Assembly (NCBI GenBank): GCA_002083555.1
Contig: MSXN01000004.1
Coordinates: forward strand, 191,441-224,515
DNA from: Nitrospira sp. ST-bin5
GTDB lineage: Bacteria > Nitrospirota > Nitrospiria > Nitrospirales > Nitrospiraceae
Direction: 5' to 3'
Length of the DNA stretch: 33,075 nucleotides
The notes below the pieces were generated by a model, which searched no databases, was not told where the DNA came from, and saw only the letters and a program-made list of their open reading frames with translations. Both the position numbers and the translations under genes were made by a program. Shown piece by piece: positions 32,582 to 33,075 of this stretch. Numbering within the stretch: position 1 is the stretch's first letter; every line of letters begins with the position of its first letter.

Positions 32582-32807
32582 CTTCCTGCCTCGCCCGGAA
32601 GAACTAGTTTTTCGGGACGAAGGTGTTAAAGTCACGATCGCGTTGAGCAAGAAAAGCGTCGAGTTCTTCAAGGATGAAGCGCGGAAACATCACACGCAGT
32701 ACCAGCGTATGATCCGGCGGCTGCTTGATGCCTATACGGAGCGTCACTCACGACCTCAAACCACACGTTCAACTCGGACACGCGCCAAACTCGCGCGTGC
32801 TGGGTAG
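32523..32807 (+). CDS. brnA: BrnA-family antitoxin (ribbon-helix-helix)
   Basis: A 94-residue antitoxin of the BrnA type (PF14384). ATG 32523 (MSKKIKYTDEPLGNLKVV) is the natural start inside the end of brnT. The N-terminal toxin-binding part contains FLPRPEEL. The C-terminal ribbon-helix-helix is VKVTIALSKKSVEFFKDEAR followed by QYQRMIRRLLDAY. A basic tail (RSTRTRAKLARAG) ends the chain. It should neutralise BrnT and repress the operon through the upstream palindrome. Confidence 0.9.
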   Translation: MSKKIKYTDEPLGNLKVVPDFLPRPEELVFRDEGVKVTIALSKKSVEFFKDEARKHHTQYQRMIRRLLDAYTERHSRPQTTRSTRTRAKLARAG

Positions 32808-32933
32808 CGTGCCCGCGTGCTGATTCGAGATGGGGTCAGTTCTTGACCTTGCCTCTCCACCAGGCACTCAAGCGAGAGAGAGCGCACACTCATGAACTGC
32901 CCCAACTCGCTGACCTCTCAAAGATATGCCCAA

Positions 32934-33026
32934 GCTGCCTTTCCCTGCGCGCATTGACCGAGCACCGCCAACGATTTCACCTCTCAATAAATTCCCGGTG
33001 CGCGGGCAGCGAGCAAGAAAGGCAGC
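32934..33026 (+). repeat. Long hairpin repeat, family copy H4
   Basis: The outer arms GCTGCCTTTC (32934-32943) and GAAAGGCAGC (33017-33026) are perfect 10-bp complements enclosing the family core (CCTGCGCGCATTGACCGAG, and GGTGCGCGGGCAGCGAGCAA). It lies 126 bp after the brnA stop. The remainder of 32808-33075 shows no gene. Confidence 0.8.
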
Positions 33027-33075
33027 CGAAGCATACCCACCCCTCCTTACTTGTGACCCCGGTCGTCAATAGTGG

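Noticed and set aside
31165..33026. CRISPR-like array formed by the repeated core
   Set aside because: Copies are ~0.8-1 kb apart with genes between them, vary in length and form long hairpins; there are no regular spacers.

Overview
The window looks like a chromosomal segment of a GC-rich Gram-negative bacterium of the Nitrospirota, most probably the genus Nitrospira. This is inferred from the overall gene set, the dispersed hairpin repeats and protein-level impressions; no search was run. Most of it is ordinary housekeeping and signalling DNA. Accessory islets sit at 1.9-4.4 kb and 31-33 kb. I saw no tRNA, rRNA, CRISPR array or intact insertion sequence.

Layout. 1-1776: a truncated lipoprotein gene and radA, separated by a large dispersed inverted repeat. 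1777-4470: an accessory islet with two decayed antitoxin genes inside a ~255-bp direct repeat, a HigBA-type toxin-antitoxin pair between the repeats, an mrr restriction gene broken by two in-frame TGA codons, and a long hairpin repeat. 4471-7278: a seven-gene minus-strand operon (cyclophilin-like protein, two DUF507 proteins, TPR lipoprotein, peroxiredoxin, exported protein). 7418-11058: a DEDD-type nuclease translationally coupled to a PP2C phosphatase, then two exported proteins. The second exported protein carries the full copper-ligand set of peptidylglycine monooxygenase (PHM).

11405-19717 is the most unusual part. It encodes a ~1384-residue protein combining receiver, PAS, degenerate histidine kinase, two PilZ domains, a LuxD-like acyltransferase fold and a SAM methyltransferase. 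Next come a GAF histidine kinase, a sigma54-activating response regulator and a receiver/HD-GYP c-di-GMP phosphodiesterase. The DNA between the last two genes holds a sigma54 -24/-12 match preceded by palindromic TACGTA sites at enhancer distance. This suggests that the kinase/regulator pair switches on the HD-GYP gene, while the PilZ protein may read the resulting c-di-GMP level.

19748-29870 is a long minus-strand run. It carries molybdenum cofactor genes (moaC, a moaD-moaE fusion, moaA) behind a near-consensus sigma70 promoter, then a nickel/cobalt transporter-family gene, accD-folC-lptD and trxA-recN. 30009-33075: two small envelope proteins, a group II truncated haemoglobin, a BrnTA toxin-antitoxin pair, and three further copies plus a fragment of the hairpin family seen at 4.3 kb. 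In that family each copy has different outer stem sequences, yet the two arms of most copies still pair with each other.
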